DNA of 64,000 nucleotides from Tupaia tana (lineage: Eukaryota > Chordata > Mammalia > Scandentia > Tupaiidae), in NCBI GenBank assembly GCA_026018925.1, contig JAKSZU010000018.1:9206320-9270319 (forward strand), written 5' to 3'. Shown in pieces: positions 22,730 to 33,968 of this stretch (the stretch's first letter is position 1; the number at the start of each line of letters is the position of its first letter). The translations under genes and the position numbers were made by a program. The notes below the pieces were generated by a model. That model searched no databases. It saw only the letters and a list, made by a program, of their open reading frames with translations, and was not told where the DNA came from.

Positions 22730-22844
22730 ATGATCTAATTTTTATTTTAATATTTTCTTTTAGCGAGTTGTAACCAACACTAATGGGCGCCTGCCAATGT
22801 CTAGCTTCTTCCCCCTTCAGCCACCCAGAAGCTTCAGCTTTTGA
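22730..22844 (+). other. Possible cryptic terminal exon, weak
   Basis: A pyrimidine-rich run ending in TTTTCTTTTAG at 22763 is followed by an open frame of 26 codons (22764-22841) before TGA. Only the acceptor-like signal supports it. The peptide is not one I recognise, and no upstream exon is visible. Confidence 0.12.
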
Positions 22845-24654
22845 CCAAGCATGCAGGGCTTGGAGAAGCAACTGATCCGTGAGCTTCCTTGATGCCTAAT
22901 TCAGTTGGGTTTCTTTTTATGATAGGGTGGTAGTGCTATTTGTGCTGACCAATGGTGTTCAAAATATCCATGGTCGGCTAAACCAATGGGGTTGGGTAGT
23001 TAGGGAAGCAAACACAGTGTCACGGGGGCTGAGGGGTTCCTTGCGCGGCCTGCTCCTTCGATTCGTAGTCAGAGTCTGGAACGGGGTGCCCTCTCTCTTG
23101 AGGTGAGAGCTTATTCTGCACCATCCTCTGATGCCTTTTGCTCCTGAGAAGAAATTATATGCTCTGAAAATTCTGATTTCATTGTACTCTGTCCTGATCC
23201 TGCCTCCCAGGGCCACAGCCTCCTGTGAATGAGAATGAGGGCTTGAGCTGTCCCTCCAGGACGGGGCTGCACACTGACCTTCAGCGTTCCCTGTTTCCCT
23301 CTGAGCCCTCTAAGCATGATCCATTGCTTTCTCAGGCCATTCCCCCTTCACCCCATTGATGGGTTTCAAAGCTACTTAAATTCCCAAGTCCTGACACGCT
23401 GTGGCGGTGGCCAGGGCTCTGCCTTGCTCTCTTATGGATTGTGCAAGGTCACCGCTGGGGAGAGGAAGGAGGCAGGCAGAGCATTTATCAGGATGTATTG
23501 CTTTACTTTTTCTATCCATCACTGAGGCGATGATTCTATTTTAGTGAAAATCCATTGAACTCCGATCAAGTCAGATGGCTGTTATCATTGGAAACTCAAG
23601 CGCTGTCAGGCCATAATCAGTACAAATGCTGGACCCCAAAATGGGGGCCCCACACCAGTGTGGGTTTTCTGGGAATCTTTTTGGTCATGCTTTTTTTTTT
23701 TTTTTTTTTTATTGTATCCAATCATTTTTATTTTAGGATCTTTTCAGCTATTCTCTTCGCAAGTGATAAAATCTGGTTATGCAAGTTGGAATGAATCGAT
23801 TACAGGCAATTTAGGTATAGTTTGGAGACATAATGGTTTCTCTGGCTTTACTCGGCTGCTGACTCCGGGCCTAAAAACCTGCCTACGTATTAGAATACCC
23901 GTGCACACCTGAGTGATCACAGAAACTTGAAAATAAGGCGTACACATGCATGCTCGCAGGCTCTGGTCTTACTTGAAATGGCCAAACTGTAACTACACTA
24001 TTTTGTGGTCTCCTCAATATGCCAATTGTCTGAGCTTCTCACTTGGCTACAGAGTACAATGCAAATGGGCACTTCAGCCTCCATAGCTGTATTTTTATGA
24101 TAAATGCACTTGTTTGCATTTGCATGTGTTTAAGAAGGTTTAATTCTACCAGTTATCACCTTGAACATGGGGGGAAAAAAGAGAGAGAAAATTCCAAAGC
24201 TCCCTGAAATTTTCTTTTTGGCTTGTCATTAGTTATGGATTTAATTAAGTCTGACATTTGAATAAATAAACATATTTGCTGCCCTGCCGGTATTCTAAAC
24301 TTTTACAAAAGAGGGAGCTGTGAAATCCAAGGCAGGATGATTTCTAAACAGAACCCGGTAGCTCAGAATGATACTTAACTCTTAGCTCTCCCGAACTGAA
24401 CGATTCTCCCTTGCGGATTGCCAAGGATCACACTTACTCCACTGTCCCATGCAGGCCAAACCCTGGCAGGGGGTGCTGAAAAGGAATGAAGCCAGGCACC
24501 TGAAAACTCAGTGCCGGGGTGACTATCTCACTATTTTAAAGATATTAAGCTACTTGTCCGTGTATTTCTATTTTGCAATCCATACCTTCATTCCTTTTTA
24601 TTAGCAAAGGGTAATTGGATATTGATGCTGCATTCTTAAATATATTTGCATTCT
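22845..24654. other. Repeat-poor block with octamer sites
   Basis: No repeat is recognised apart from a T run at 23691-23711. The part 23900-24310 has two octamers in opposite orientation (24059-24066 ATGCAAAT, 24118-24125 ATTTGCAT) and TTAATTAA at 24241-24248. Open frames of up to 85 codons lack motifs. Confidence 0.4.
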
Positions 24655-24860
24655 AAATAATAGCAACAATAATGCGGGCAGTTATTTATTGGCCATTTAT
24701 TCTGAACCAGGCATTATGCCAAGTGTTTTACATAGGCTGCCTTGTTTAGGTCTTAAAACCACCTCCAAATGAGATGAGGAATCTCTACTCTATGGGCAGG
24801 AAACCAAGCTCTGAGAGCCATAATGAACCCAGTTACCATATGACTCATGCCCATCTCATA
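24655..24860 (-). mobile_element. MIR, antisense
   Basis: ATAGCAACAATAATGCGGGC, TTTATTCTGAACCAGGCATT, GGCAGGAAACCAAGCTCTGA and AACCCAGTTACCATATGACT fit antisense MIR. Confidence 0.8.
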
Positions 24861-24904
24861 AAATGGTTGTATTAAATAGACTCAACCATTGAAAGTTTCT
24901 GTAT

Positions 24905-25280
24905 TGGTTTCTTAGGGCACAAATAAGAAAGCTTACCAGAAATGTATTCTCTTACAGATCAGGAGGCCCTAAGTCTGAAATCTAGGTGTCTGCAGGGTTG
25001 GTCTTCTCTGGGTGCTATGGGAGAAAAACTGTCCCCAGCTGTCTTCCAGCTTCTGGAGGTGCTCAGAAGCTCACGGAATTTTCTGCTTATAGACGCATCA
25101 CCTCGGTCTCTGACTCTATGTGCAGATCACCTTCTGTTTGTGTCTCTTTTCTGTCCCTTCCAAGATCGCTGTCATTGAATTTAGGGCCCACCCTAATTGA
25201 GTATGATGGCATCTCAATACTTGCCTTAGTTCAATCTGTAAAGATCTTACTGCCAAATAAGGTCACATTCTGAGGTTCTG
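24905..25280 (-). mobile_element. MLT1-type MaLR LTR, antisense
   Basis: GGTTTCTTAGGGCACAAATA, CTCTTACAGATCAGGAGGCC, TCTTCCAGCTTCTGGAGGTG, AGGGCCCACCCTAATTGAGT and AAATAAGGTCACATTCTGAG are the reverse complement of MLT1. The outer LTR end beyond about 25280 is missing. No internal retroviral gene is attached. Confidence 0.88.
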
Positions 25281-25296
25281 GGTAGAACCCGATGAA

Positions 25297-26125
25297 GTCT
25301 GAATATGGTTTGTTCCCCAAAGGCTCATATTTTGCATTTGATCTTTGTTGGCAATGATCACAAGTCCCTCAAAAGTTCATGTGGTGGGATTGGATTGTGA
25401 GGTAAGTGCCCAGCAAAAACTTAGTCCCTTCATGGTGGCCTGGGCTAGGGCATTTGGGTATGATAAAGTCATTAGGGCGGGAGGATGACTGAGCTGTGGG
25501 GTGTTGCAGGGAGCGCTTTAAAGTAGATAGAGTCTTTGCACTACCATTGCAGGGCATGCGGAAACTCTAAACAAAGACAGAATCTACTGCTGGGCTTTAC
25601 AGATAGAAGAAACCTGAGCGTGAGCCACAGAAGGCCAGGAGAGGCTTGTTTAGAACTATGAGGCACTCCACAGCTGAAGGATGTGGCTTTGCCTCCCTAT
25701 AACATAGTGAGGACAGAGTGACTCCGGGCCATGGCCTTCTCCAGCAGAGACACCTGATCCCCCTGACCCCCACTTGTATTTGTCTGTCCTTTCTCAATCC
25801 ACAGCCCTTCCCCTCAGGGCACTCTATCTCTTCGCCCTTGGGCAGGGGCAATGTGTATGTATATATGGAGAGGAGATGGGGCAGGCAGAGGACACATGGA
25901 TACAAACTAGAATAAGGAGAAACTTCTGGTGGCTGCTCTACTCAAGCCCTCCACCATGTATAACCTCACCTCAGTTGGTCCTTGGACCCTGGGCCTCCGA
26001 ACCGTGAGCTGAGTAGAACCCCGTTTCACTATACCCAAGCTACAACCTGAGGAAAAGCCCTATTTCTTTATAAACCTGCCCAGTCTCAGGTATTTCTGTA
26101 AGTACAATAGTGGACTGAGGCCGTA
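25297..26125 (+). mobile_element. MaLR-type LTR, sense, diverged or interrupted
   Basis: The start GAATATGGTTTGTTCCCCAA and AAAAGTTCATGTGGTGGGAT resemble the 5' end of MST/MLT LTRs. The end CTTTATAAACCTGCCCAGTC, then TCAGGTATTTCTGTAAGTAC, resembles their 3' end. The length (about 830 bp) exceeds a normal LTR, so part of the middle (about 25600-25900) may be inserted DNA. Confidence 0.65.
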
Positions 26126-27159
26126 GACATAGATTTAGAAGGACTCTTTTCAACCAGCATGATAGCCACCTGGAGTCTCAGCCTGGGACTGTCGATCACT
26201 GAAACACTCGTACCTAACCATTACACTATAATCCCCATGCAGAGGGTGACAGGATTTCCAGCCACAGGGCTCTCACTGTCCTATAGGTCTCTCAGAGATC
26301 AGCTCTAATAGTTCCCACAAGACAAGGTGCCCCTGCGGCATACAGTATCGTAATGGCCTTTATGGTTTTCCTGCTTGTTTCCAGGATAAGTTACAGTCAC
26401 TGGGAAGCAGGGGAAGGTGTTTCCTTCCTGAGCCACACAAAGATCGGAAGAGGCAGATGGACAAGGAATCCAGAATGTTTTCTACCCTGGGTAGAAGAGT
26501 GGCTGGCAGTTCACCACAAGTTTCCTGACTTCTCAAACCCCAGTGGGCCCAGCTGTGGTTAGAAAACCAGGGAACGTGGGGTGGGCGAGACCTCAGCTGG
26601 GCTCCCCTGACGCAGAGAAGCCTGACATCAAAGATGGAGCTTCCTGGGCAACCAGGAACAGGCATTTTTAATTCTTGGCCACCATTCAATCCGCCTTCCT
26701 GACTCTGGGGGGAAAGAAAAACAAGCCAAATAACAGCTCTAAGTTATCAGTGGGGGAGGATAAAGGGAGCAAAGGCAACCATTTCCGGAGGATTTGTTCT
26801 AATAATAAAATTCCCATGCTGCTGATTAAAAAAAAAAAGAAAGAAAGAAAGAAAGTGGTACATGGGCAAGAGAGATATAACATGTAGAAGAAATTTGTTT
26901 TTCCTTCTATATAAACAAAAATTATGAGAGATTATTTTGAAATAAGTAAGTCTTCCAAGCTATTGAAGTAATCAGCATGCGCACCATCTAAGTGGTGCAG
27001 GATGCCCAGATGCAAATTTTAAGGGAACATATGTTGAAAGAATGAAAATCAACTATCATTACATTAGCTCCAGTTTTTAGAAAAATCTCATACTCTGGGG
27101 ATGGAAACAAGTGAAATATTTGAACTGGATATCTCACACTGACTGATCTGGCCCCTCTA
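26126..27159. other. Unique noncoding sequence
   Basis: No repeat recognised apart from a short (AAAG)n run at 26828-26853. A 109-codon antisense frame (26360-26689) has no motif. Confidence 0.4.
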
Positions 27160-27375
27160 CGCCCTCTACCAGGGTGGCATTTTTGGAACATGGCATTTCA
27201 ACATTTGGAGCTGGATACTTACTTGAGGTAAGGGCTGCCCCATGCACTGTAGGGTGTTCAGCTGCGTCCTTGGCCTTGGCTCATGACATGCCAGTAGCAT
27301 CTGCCCCTCCTCTAGTTGTGGCAATAAAAAAATATCCCAGTAATCAATAACATAGCCCTTAGAACCCACTATTCT
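27160..27375 (-). mobile_element. MER5A, antisense
   Basis: GGCTGCCCCATGCACTGTAG, GTGTTCAGCTGCGTCCTTGG, CATGACATGCCAGTAGCATC and CTAGTTGTGGCAATAAAAAA follow antisense MER5A; the last third is diverged. Confidence 0.8.
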
Positions 27376-27775
27376 AGTTAGAAAAGTTGAAAAGTTAACT
27401 ACTTTTCCAGGACGCCCTTAAAGCTTAAGTCTTGGACACGAATATGTCCCACCAGTTACTAGATGCCACCATGTGAGGCATGGAGCATAGGTACGAGGGA
27501 AGCCATACCTGGCTTCTTTGTGGTTATATTCCTGGGAAAGACATGTGTAATGCGGTTTTCACATTTCCTGTTCTAGGGCTTACTCTCCAGCCTCCTGGCA
27601 GTGAAGGTGGGCCCACAGGTGAGGAGGTGGGGTGGTGGTGTTGGCCTATTGATCTGCTCCTGGACTCAGTGCTAGGCCCTCCCTGGAGGACCACTTCTGT
27701 ATTACTCAGGGAGCCATTCTTGGGACCATCATAGGTCCTATCAGGGAGACCCAGACACTTTAAAGATACCCATGT
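27376..27775. other. Unique noncoding sequence
   Basis: Overlapping open frames of 84 and 101 codons on opposite strands lack motifs. No repeat recognised. Confidence 0.4.
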
Positions 27776-28041
27776 CTTGGGGATGTAGTGGTGAGGCACT
27801 GGATTCCCACATGGTCCACAGCAATTCAAGTCCCAGACCAGGCAGCTTGAAAAATCACGCTGGATGCATTTGTAAATGTGCCTAAAGTCTCAAAAGGAGA
27901 TTGGAAAGGAAGGGATTGTGGCATGTCCATCTCTCTGGGGGGCGGGGAGTGGGGCATGAAAAAAACAATTTCCCTCTCTCTCTCTTTCTCAGTCTCCACT
28001 GAATACACATGCCCTATAGCAGAAAAAAAATTTAAAAAAAA
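27776..28041 (+). mobile_element. tRNA-derived SINE, long form
   Basis: CTTGGGGATGTAGTGGTGAG head (diverged), AATTCAAGTCCCAGACC B-box region, CT tract and ATGCCCTATAGCAGAAAAAA tail are readable. Confidence 0.85.
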
Positions 28042-28383
28042 ATGTGTGTCTGGGTGGCTATGCCCAATTGCCCAATGCTCCCTCAGCTCAGAATGTACTT
28101 CTTTCCTTTCCTTTCCCACCACTCAGCCTCCCAGGTATCCACCTGTACGCATCCACTTAGCTACCGAGGCCCATCGTAGGCATGGCCTTACCAGTGCTCA
28201 TCCTAGGCACAGCCTTGTCCTCCTCCTTCCCCACTGTCACTGTTACCTGATAACCGCTCCTCTCCCTTGCTCACTCCTCGTGGTACCTTTGCCATTGCAC
28301 CTATCACACGAGTGTTCTGTTTGTTCTTATGCCTTGTCCTTACTAAACTAAAACCCTAATCAACTCTTTTTGTGTTTGTTTGT
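28042..28383. other. Unique noncoding sequence
   Basis: C/T-rich. An open frame of 157 codons (27878-28351) begins in the SINE and continues here; its first half is SINE-derived, so it is not a gene. Confidence 0.45.
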
Positions 28384-28631
28384 CTTAAGATTCTTGGAGA
28401 GTGCATGCACTCACTGGGGAAAGAGAAAGAAAGGGAAAGTGAGAAAGCACCTCCAAAGAGACATGGTCACACCACGCACTTTCTCTTCCCCCTCTGCCTC
28501 CTTTCAGGGTTTTGAGCATGCATGCACATGTGCTGGTGTGTTTCTCAAGTTGCCTGGGCCAAGACTTGAACTGCACATTCAGTGGGTTGGGATCCAGCTG
28601 CCTTAACCACTATGAAACAAGCTAGCCCTCC
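28384..28631 (-). mobile_element. tRNA-derived SINE, antisense, diverged
   Basis: CACTCACTGGGGAAAGAGAA (tail and CT tract side), CATGGTCACACCACGCACTT, GGGTTTTGAGCATGCATGCA and the head CTTAACCACTATGAAACAAG show the SINE order. Confidence 0.8.
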
Positions 28632-28649
28632 TAATTCAATTTTACATTC

Positions 28650-28725
28650 CCAGTGCCCAGCTCAGCACAAGAATATAATAAAAGATGGTTGAATGATGAA
28701 TAGATGGACAAGAGGATGAATGGAA
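28650..28725 (+). mobile_element. L2-like 3' end fragment
   Basis: CCCAGTGCCCAGCTCAGCAC, AATAAAAGATGGTTGAATGA and TGAATAGATGGA resemble the L2 terminus. Confidence 0.6.
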
Positions 28726-29679
28726 CCTTGTAATATCATTCCTGGTTGTCTAATGACATTTTATCTCATGGTACTTGCCCTTGAAGTACTTAGAGAATGC
28801 CCAGGGGGAGTCGAGGCTAATAGGAGGAAGGTACATCTCGGGTAAAGGGTTAAGTTGTGTGGTTTTGATGGCGAGTGCACTTAAGAAGAGCTCTGGCCAA
28901 GGGCAGAGCAGAGGCAAAGTGACAGAGGAAGGACACAGCCTGGGGACCAGGACGAATGCGCTTGGAGGAGCAGGATGGGAATCTCGGTTCCTGCTCAGGA
29001 ATTACGGCTGCCACGTGGGGCAGGCACACAGACTCCACTGAGTGCCAGAGAAAGAGATGCAGAGGGAAACAAAGGAGACAGTTCTCAAAGGAGTTCAGTA
29101 AAACCACAGAGCATAGTAATAGGTATTCTGATCACTATCCTCTTATTTTTACCACGATCACTTTTCAATTTCTACCCCCAAAAAAAGGACCCAGAAAAGT
29201 ATATTTATAATAAGGTATCCCATTAAATAGCAATGTCAACCTGTCCAAGTCTAAAAATGGTATTAAAAATAACTGATACTCTGCTTCTACACAGTGGTCT
29301 GCTATGAAGAAAGAGCTCACACCTAAAGATTTAAAGGGTAGTGATTGCAGACAAGCTCATCCACGGATTCTCACGGAAGCTACTGGCAAATACATAGAGC
29401 AGTGTCTCCTATCCTATTAAACAGAATGAGAAAGTTCATATGTAGGGGCCTTTAGAAGACTGGGATAAACTGAATTATTTTAATGATAATGTTTGTATAA
29501 AGCACTGATGCAGGTTTTTAAAAGCTATGGTTCTTACGAACCTGCCTTGAAATTAACATGAGAACAAAATCTTTTCACACTCCTTCCCGCAGCAGTGTAG
29601 AGCTATGGCATGGGAATGGGGCTCTGGTGACCAAGCTACCGGCAATGAGCTTGACAACATGTGCCATCAGCCACCAGAT
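28726..29679. other. Unique noncoding sequence
   Basis: Short overlapping frames of 83-88 codons at 28775-29226 have no motif. No repeat recognised. Confidence 0.4.
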
Positions 29680-29885
29680 GAGTGATGTTGAACAAATCAC
29701 CAGAGGCTTGCAGTACTGAGCTGAGTGCTGGAGACCACGCTCTGAGATCGACAATACCACAAGGTCCATTTTACAGATGAGGAAACTGAGGATGGGGAAG
29801 TCAATCGACTTACCCGTAACCACAGAGTTCTTAAGCCTTGACAGTGAAGATTAGATCCAAGCTTCTTCTGACTCTGAAGTTCAAA
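29680..29885 (-). mobile_element. MIR, antisense
   Basis: TCCATTTTACAGATGAGGAA, ACTGAGGATGGGGAAGTCAA and TTCTTCTGACTCTGAAGTTC are antisense MIR. Confidence 0.85.
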
Positions 29886-30133
29886 CACTTCTCCATGCTG
29901 GAGTCCATCCCAGACGGACCCACCGTGAAGCCATGCATCTGTGGAGGGTAAGCCAAGGTGGAGCCCTGAAACCTACCCTACTGGGAGCTGCCCAAGCGCG
30001 ACTCCCAGGACTGGGAGAAAATCAGTGCTTCCTTGACCAAGATCCATCGAATCAGTTTTCTGGGATGCCAGCTGACCACGTGCTCACTCATTGGCTTTCC
30101 AGTCCCTACTGAGGGACTTCATGGCACCAGGAC

Positions 30134-30167
30134 CTCATCACGTCCCTCGTCTCATCACGTCCCTCGT
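30134..30167 (+). repeat. 17 bp perfect tandem duplication
   Basis: CTCATCACGTCCCTCGT occurs twice in direct succession (30134-30150 and 30151-30167). Confidence 0.95.
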
Positions 30168-30199
30168 CAGTATACAGCTACGAGTGAAAAGGGACAGTC

Positions 30200-30400
30200 G
30201 CTGAGCTTTTCGTACTGACAAGGGTTGGGCTAAGAGCACTGCTAGGATTAGTTCCCCTATTTCTCACAGCCATGTGGCGAGGAAATGCTCAGATGTTACT
30301 CTAATCAACACCGTATAGAGGAGCCGGAGACTGAGGAAGGTCACCCAACAGGACGGAGACTGAACGATGAGCAAATGCGAGAGGCAGCATCCGGCCCCTG
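30200..30400 (-). mobile_element. MIR, antisense, diverged
   Basis: CCCTATTTCTCACAGCCATG, GGAGACTGAGGAAGGTCACC and CAACAGGACGGAGACTGAAC keep MIR order. Confidence 0.6.
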
Positions 30401-30444
30401 ACCTGCTGGAAAGCGAAGTCCCATGGTTTCTCCCCATTTCATAA

Positions 30445-30600
30445 GTAGCACTGATGTTCACTGGCCACTGTTGTAAGCAGTTTAACACACCATTCTCATC
30501 TCACACTCACGATGACCTCGTGAAGAGGGAGACCGCTCGATGTCTGCGAAAGGCCACAGAACCTGCAGCACAGTTTCTGCTTGTGGAACTGAAGATGCAA
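30445..30600 (-). mobile_element. MIR fragment, antisense, diverged
   Basis: TGGCCACTGTTGTAAGCAGT, CACTCACGATGACCTCGTGA and AGAGGGAGACCGCT resemble the 3' half of antisense MIR. Confidence 0.5.
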
Positions 30601-31394
30601 AGGACTAGCGGGGAAAAGGAAGGAAGGGAAACGAAGTTTTCAACATGAATACATTTAGGAAACAAATACACAAAGATTCTGTACTCAAAAGCCCTGTGAT
30701 CATTATGCAAGAGATTTTTTCTTCTGCCAGTAGTTGGGTTTTAGAGTTGGAGCCAACTTAAAGACAATGTAACTTTCCCAGAGCCCCTTCGAAGGCCTTT
30801 ATATGGAAATGTCACCACTTGGACATCAACTGTTTAAGGGGAGGCTGCTCTCTGGATTAAGTCTGGATTTACTATGGAGTCTCCTTCGAAAACCTTCTTA
30901 GAAGGCTGCATGTCACTACAATTAAATGCAAACTTTTATCTCTCTTTTCTAAATCTCCTCCTTTCAATCACTAATCTCTGCAGGAAAGAACACAACCAAA
31001 CAGTCCCATTAGGTAAGAGGCAGATAGAACTGATGTAAATGCCCACTGAATTAATGGACATGCTTTTTACTCCACAATGGCCCTTCCCAAGATGACCTTG
31101 CCAATCAGCAGATCTTGTTCTGTCTGCATTTTCCAATGTCTCAAGGTCCCATCACAGCTAAAGAAATCTGCTTCAGTTCTCAAATGGGCATCCCAGTCAA
31201 ATGGCTTTAGAGACTAAATAAAATTTACCGACATATGTGAATCTTAAAAATATTTTTTTTTTTTTGTAAAAGGCCAATTACAATATTCCGGCCTTGCAAA
31301 ATAGGCTCTAGCTATGCTATGAGGTAATCCCTGTTCTGGGCATTGGTTCTTCTGATGGTCAAACTGAGACTCTCAGACACATCAGTGGGTGTAA
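30601..31394. other. Unique noncoding sequence
   Basis: No repeat recognised except a weak MIR-like piece near 31320-31390. No supported coding region. Confidence 0.4.
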
Positions 31395-31770
31395 GTGCTC
31401 ATCAGGACATGCCAGGTTATGATGCAGTAACAAGTAACCTCCAAATCAATGTCTTAAAGCCATAGCACAGAAGCCCAGCCAATTCCCCTATGTCTGTATG
31501 GGATCATTTGGAGACTCTTAACCTTTGTCCTTCCTCCAGGCTTCAAACCAACAGAGCCTCTGGTATCTAGAATATTGCTGGTCAGCATGACAGAGTTAGC
31601 AGTGCAACACACATGAGGCTTTTAAATTTTGCCTCAAAGAGACACATGTCACTTCCACCCAGAGTCCATTAGCCAAAGCAAAAATCACATGGCAAGGAAG
31701 TATAGCCATCCATGAACCCAGACGAAGAGCAAAGAGTCAATAATGTGAACAGCTCTACTGACCCACGGTG
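31395..31770. mobile_element. Probable old LTR-type interspersed repeat, family not assigned
   Basis: Segments such as GTAACAAGTAACCTCCAAAT, CACATGTCACTTCCACCCAG and AGTCCATTAGCCAAAGCAAA recall a common mammalian repeat built around CACGTCACTTCCGCTCACA. I cannot give its family name. No coding remnant. Confidence 0.4.
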
Positions 31771-31776
31771 GGTAAG

Positions 31777-31804
31777 GTCTAAGTGGAAACGTCTAAGTGG
31801 AAAC
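31777..31804 (+). repeat. 14 bp perfect tandem duplication
   Basis: GTCTAAGTGGAAAC occurs at 31777-31790 and again at 31791-31804. Confidence 0.95.
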
Positions 31805-32530
31805 TCTGGAGGGGCCTGTAGGGTGTGTGTTGGGGTGGTGCAGCTCACAACTCCAGAAGTTCTCATGCCCACCTGGAAACTGCTGTTTGTAACCAGAGCT
31901 CATTACTCCAGGAATCCAGACCACGGCAGAAAATTCCACAAGGCCCTGGCCTCTGCTAGCTTTTGTCGCCATCACGTTTACCTAATAGATGATCCTACCA
32001 ATTCCCATCGGCAGCCCTTTGTAGTGTAATGAACAGGACGCAGGCTGATGAATGCAGCCGCTGCACAGAAAACGTCAGTTCTTTCATTAAGCAAACCTTC
32101 CCAAGTTCATTGTATTGAACCAGGGTTTCGGCTATTAGGCTGACACATGACAGAGCCAATTCCAGTCACATTGTAAGTGCCTATTCATGTTTGGCAAATT
32201 CCGTTTTACGCACACGCACACATTTAGTATTGGACTCTGGTTGCGTGCCACTTTTTTTTTTTTTTCCCTTGAAATCTATTTTCCTATTTTTAACGGTTAA
32301 TAATTAAGAAAAATCCCACTTTAATAATGGAGACTCAACAAGCCTAATTCCGGGAGAACAGAATGGATCGCCACACCGACTCTCTATTCCGCTGGCTGCC
32401 GGCGTGCTTGTTCTTCCCAGATGCTCTGATATTGATATACTGTGTTCATTTGTAAAAGGGAAAAATAATAAAACATTTGTGCACAGAGTTTTGACATAAC
32501 TGGCTCTTCTATCTGCTCACATTCTGCTCA
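31805..32530. other. Repeat-free block, candidate conserved noncoding element
   Basis: The part 32030-32480 is AT-rich and single copy, with TAATTA at 32301-32306 and several other TAAT cores. A T run at 32252-32264 is the only simple repeat. No gene seen. Confidence 0.4.
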
Positions 32531-32790
32531 CATTTTTTTTTTTTGAAAGGTTTTTGCTCTAGGGCGCATGTGCTCGCCAGAAAGACAGAGATAGAGAGAC
32601 AGAAATCGAGAAATCACCCCCCAGGGGGTATCGCCACGCCGCAATCTCTTCTCCTCCATTCTCCTCTTGGGATCTTGGGCACGCACGCACAAACACCCTG
32701 CGTGAGTTCAAGCCTCCTGGTCTGGGACACGAACCACAGTCAGCCATTTGGTTCTGCAGTGACTTAACCACCATGCCACCTGCTGACCCC
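32531..32790 (-). mobile_element. tRNA-derived SINE, long form, antisense
   Basis: Full order on the minus strand: head (CACCTGCTGACCCC end), B-box region, GTGCGTGCGTGCCCAAGATC body, palindromic block CCCCCCAGGGGG, CT tract and tail. Several CpGs persist, so the copy is fairly young. Confidence 0.92.
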
Positions 32791-32804
32791 AAGAGAATTT
32801 TAAA

Positions 32805-32968
32805 AAATTTATTTATTCATTCATTTATTTTAATTTGACCAGAGAGAAACACACAGAGAGAAAGGGGGGGAAGGTGAGAAAGCAAGCCACCAGGTCCGGG
32901 ACTAGAACCGTGGTTGGCCATGTGGGAGTGGCCAGCACCTTAACTACCACACCACCTGCTGGCTCCAA
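32805..32968 (-). mobile_element. tRNA-derived SINE, short form, antisense
   Basis: The head (CACCACCTGCTGGCTCC end) leads into GGCTTGCTTTCTCACC without a body. The tail has CTCTCTGGTCAAATTAAAAT and A/T repeats. It lies next to the long copy in the same orientation. Confidence 0.9.
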
Positions 32969-33968
32969 GGGGTTTCTTTTTTGATATGCTGAAGATGTTC
33001 TGGATTTAGATAGTGCTGATTCCTGCACAACTTGATTTATATACTGAAAAACAATGACTTGTTCACTTCAAAAGGGAGAATATTCAATATTAAGTTATAT
33101 CTCAATTTAAAAAACCCAAAGTTACAGGAAATCACTTCTAAGATACATTTTAAAAAGAGACTCTGGCTTCTGTGTCTCTCACTAGTTCTTTCTCTTCCAC
33201 TTGCTCACTCAGATGGAAGCTAGTTGCCATGTTGTGAGTTGCCTTATGGAAAGGTCCATGTGGCAACAACTAACTGGGGCCCTCAGTTCAAACACCACCA
33301 AAGACCAAATCCTGCCGATGAGCAGGAACTTGGGAGCCAAAGCCACCCCCTCCTTGCTCCAGGCAGCTCCAGTCCACATCTGTCCCCTGGTGACAGCCCA
33401 GGAGAGATGCTAAGCCTTGCTGACTTTTCACCCACGACAACTGAGGTGATAAATGTATGTTGTTTTAAACAAATAGGAAGACACACAAACAGACTTGGCC
33501 CGAGTCACTCAGCTCTGAAGGACTGCCTTATTCAAGCCTACATCCTTAAACTTTGATCCATGGGCATGACACACAGTAGGAGCACGCTAACGTTTTCTAG
33601 AACTCAGTACTGTTCCCTCATACTGTTTTCTCCATATGAAGCTAGAAAGTGCTCTCAATGAGAAAGAAACAGAACAAACAAAAGAGAGAGAAATGTGCAA
33701 ATCCCATTGTTCTCTTATTTTTCAGTCCTTTCTATGCAGATCAAATTCTGACTGAGACTCTCAGTGAATCTGGAGACCTCACTCTGATCCTGACAGCAGA
33801 GTTATTCTAGGTATAGACAGGAGGTGGTTCTAAGAGTTGGCCCGATACCAACCTCATTTATTTATTGGACAACTCGTCCCCAGAGTAGCACCCAATGATG
33901 CCTCCCTGGGAAACACTCAATCCTAACACAGAGCAAGCCCCAAAGTCAGGGGGTCAAGCACAGTTATC
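32969..33968. other. Unique noncoding sequence
   Basis: A 110-codon frame (33224-33556) and a shorter antisense one have no motif. No repeat recognised. Confidence 0.4.
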
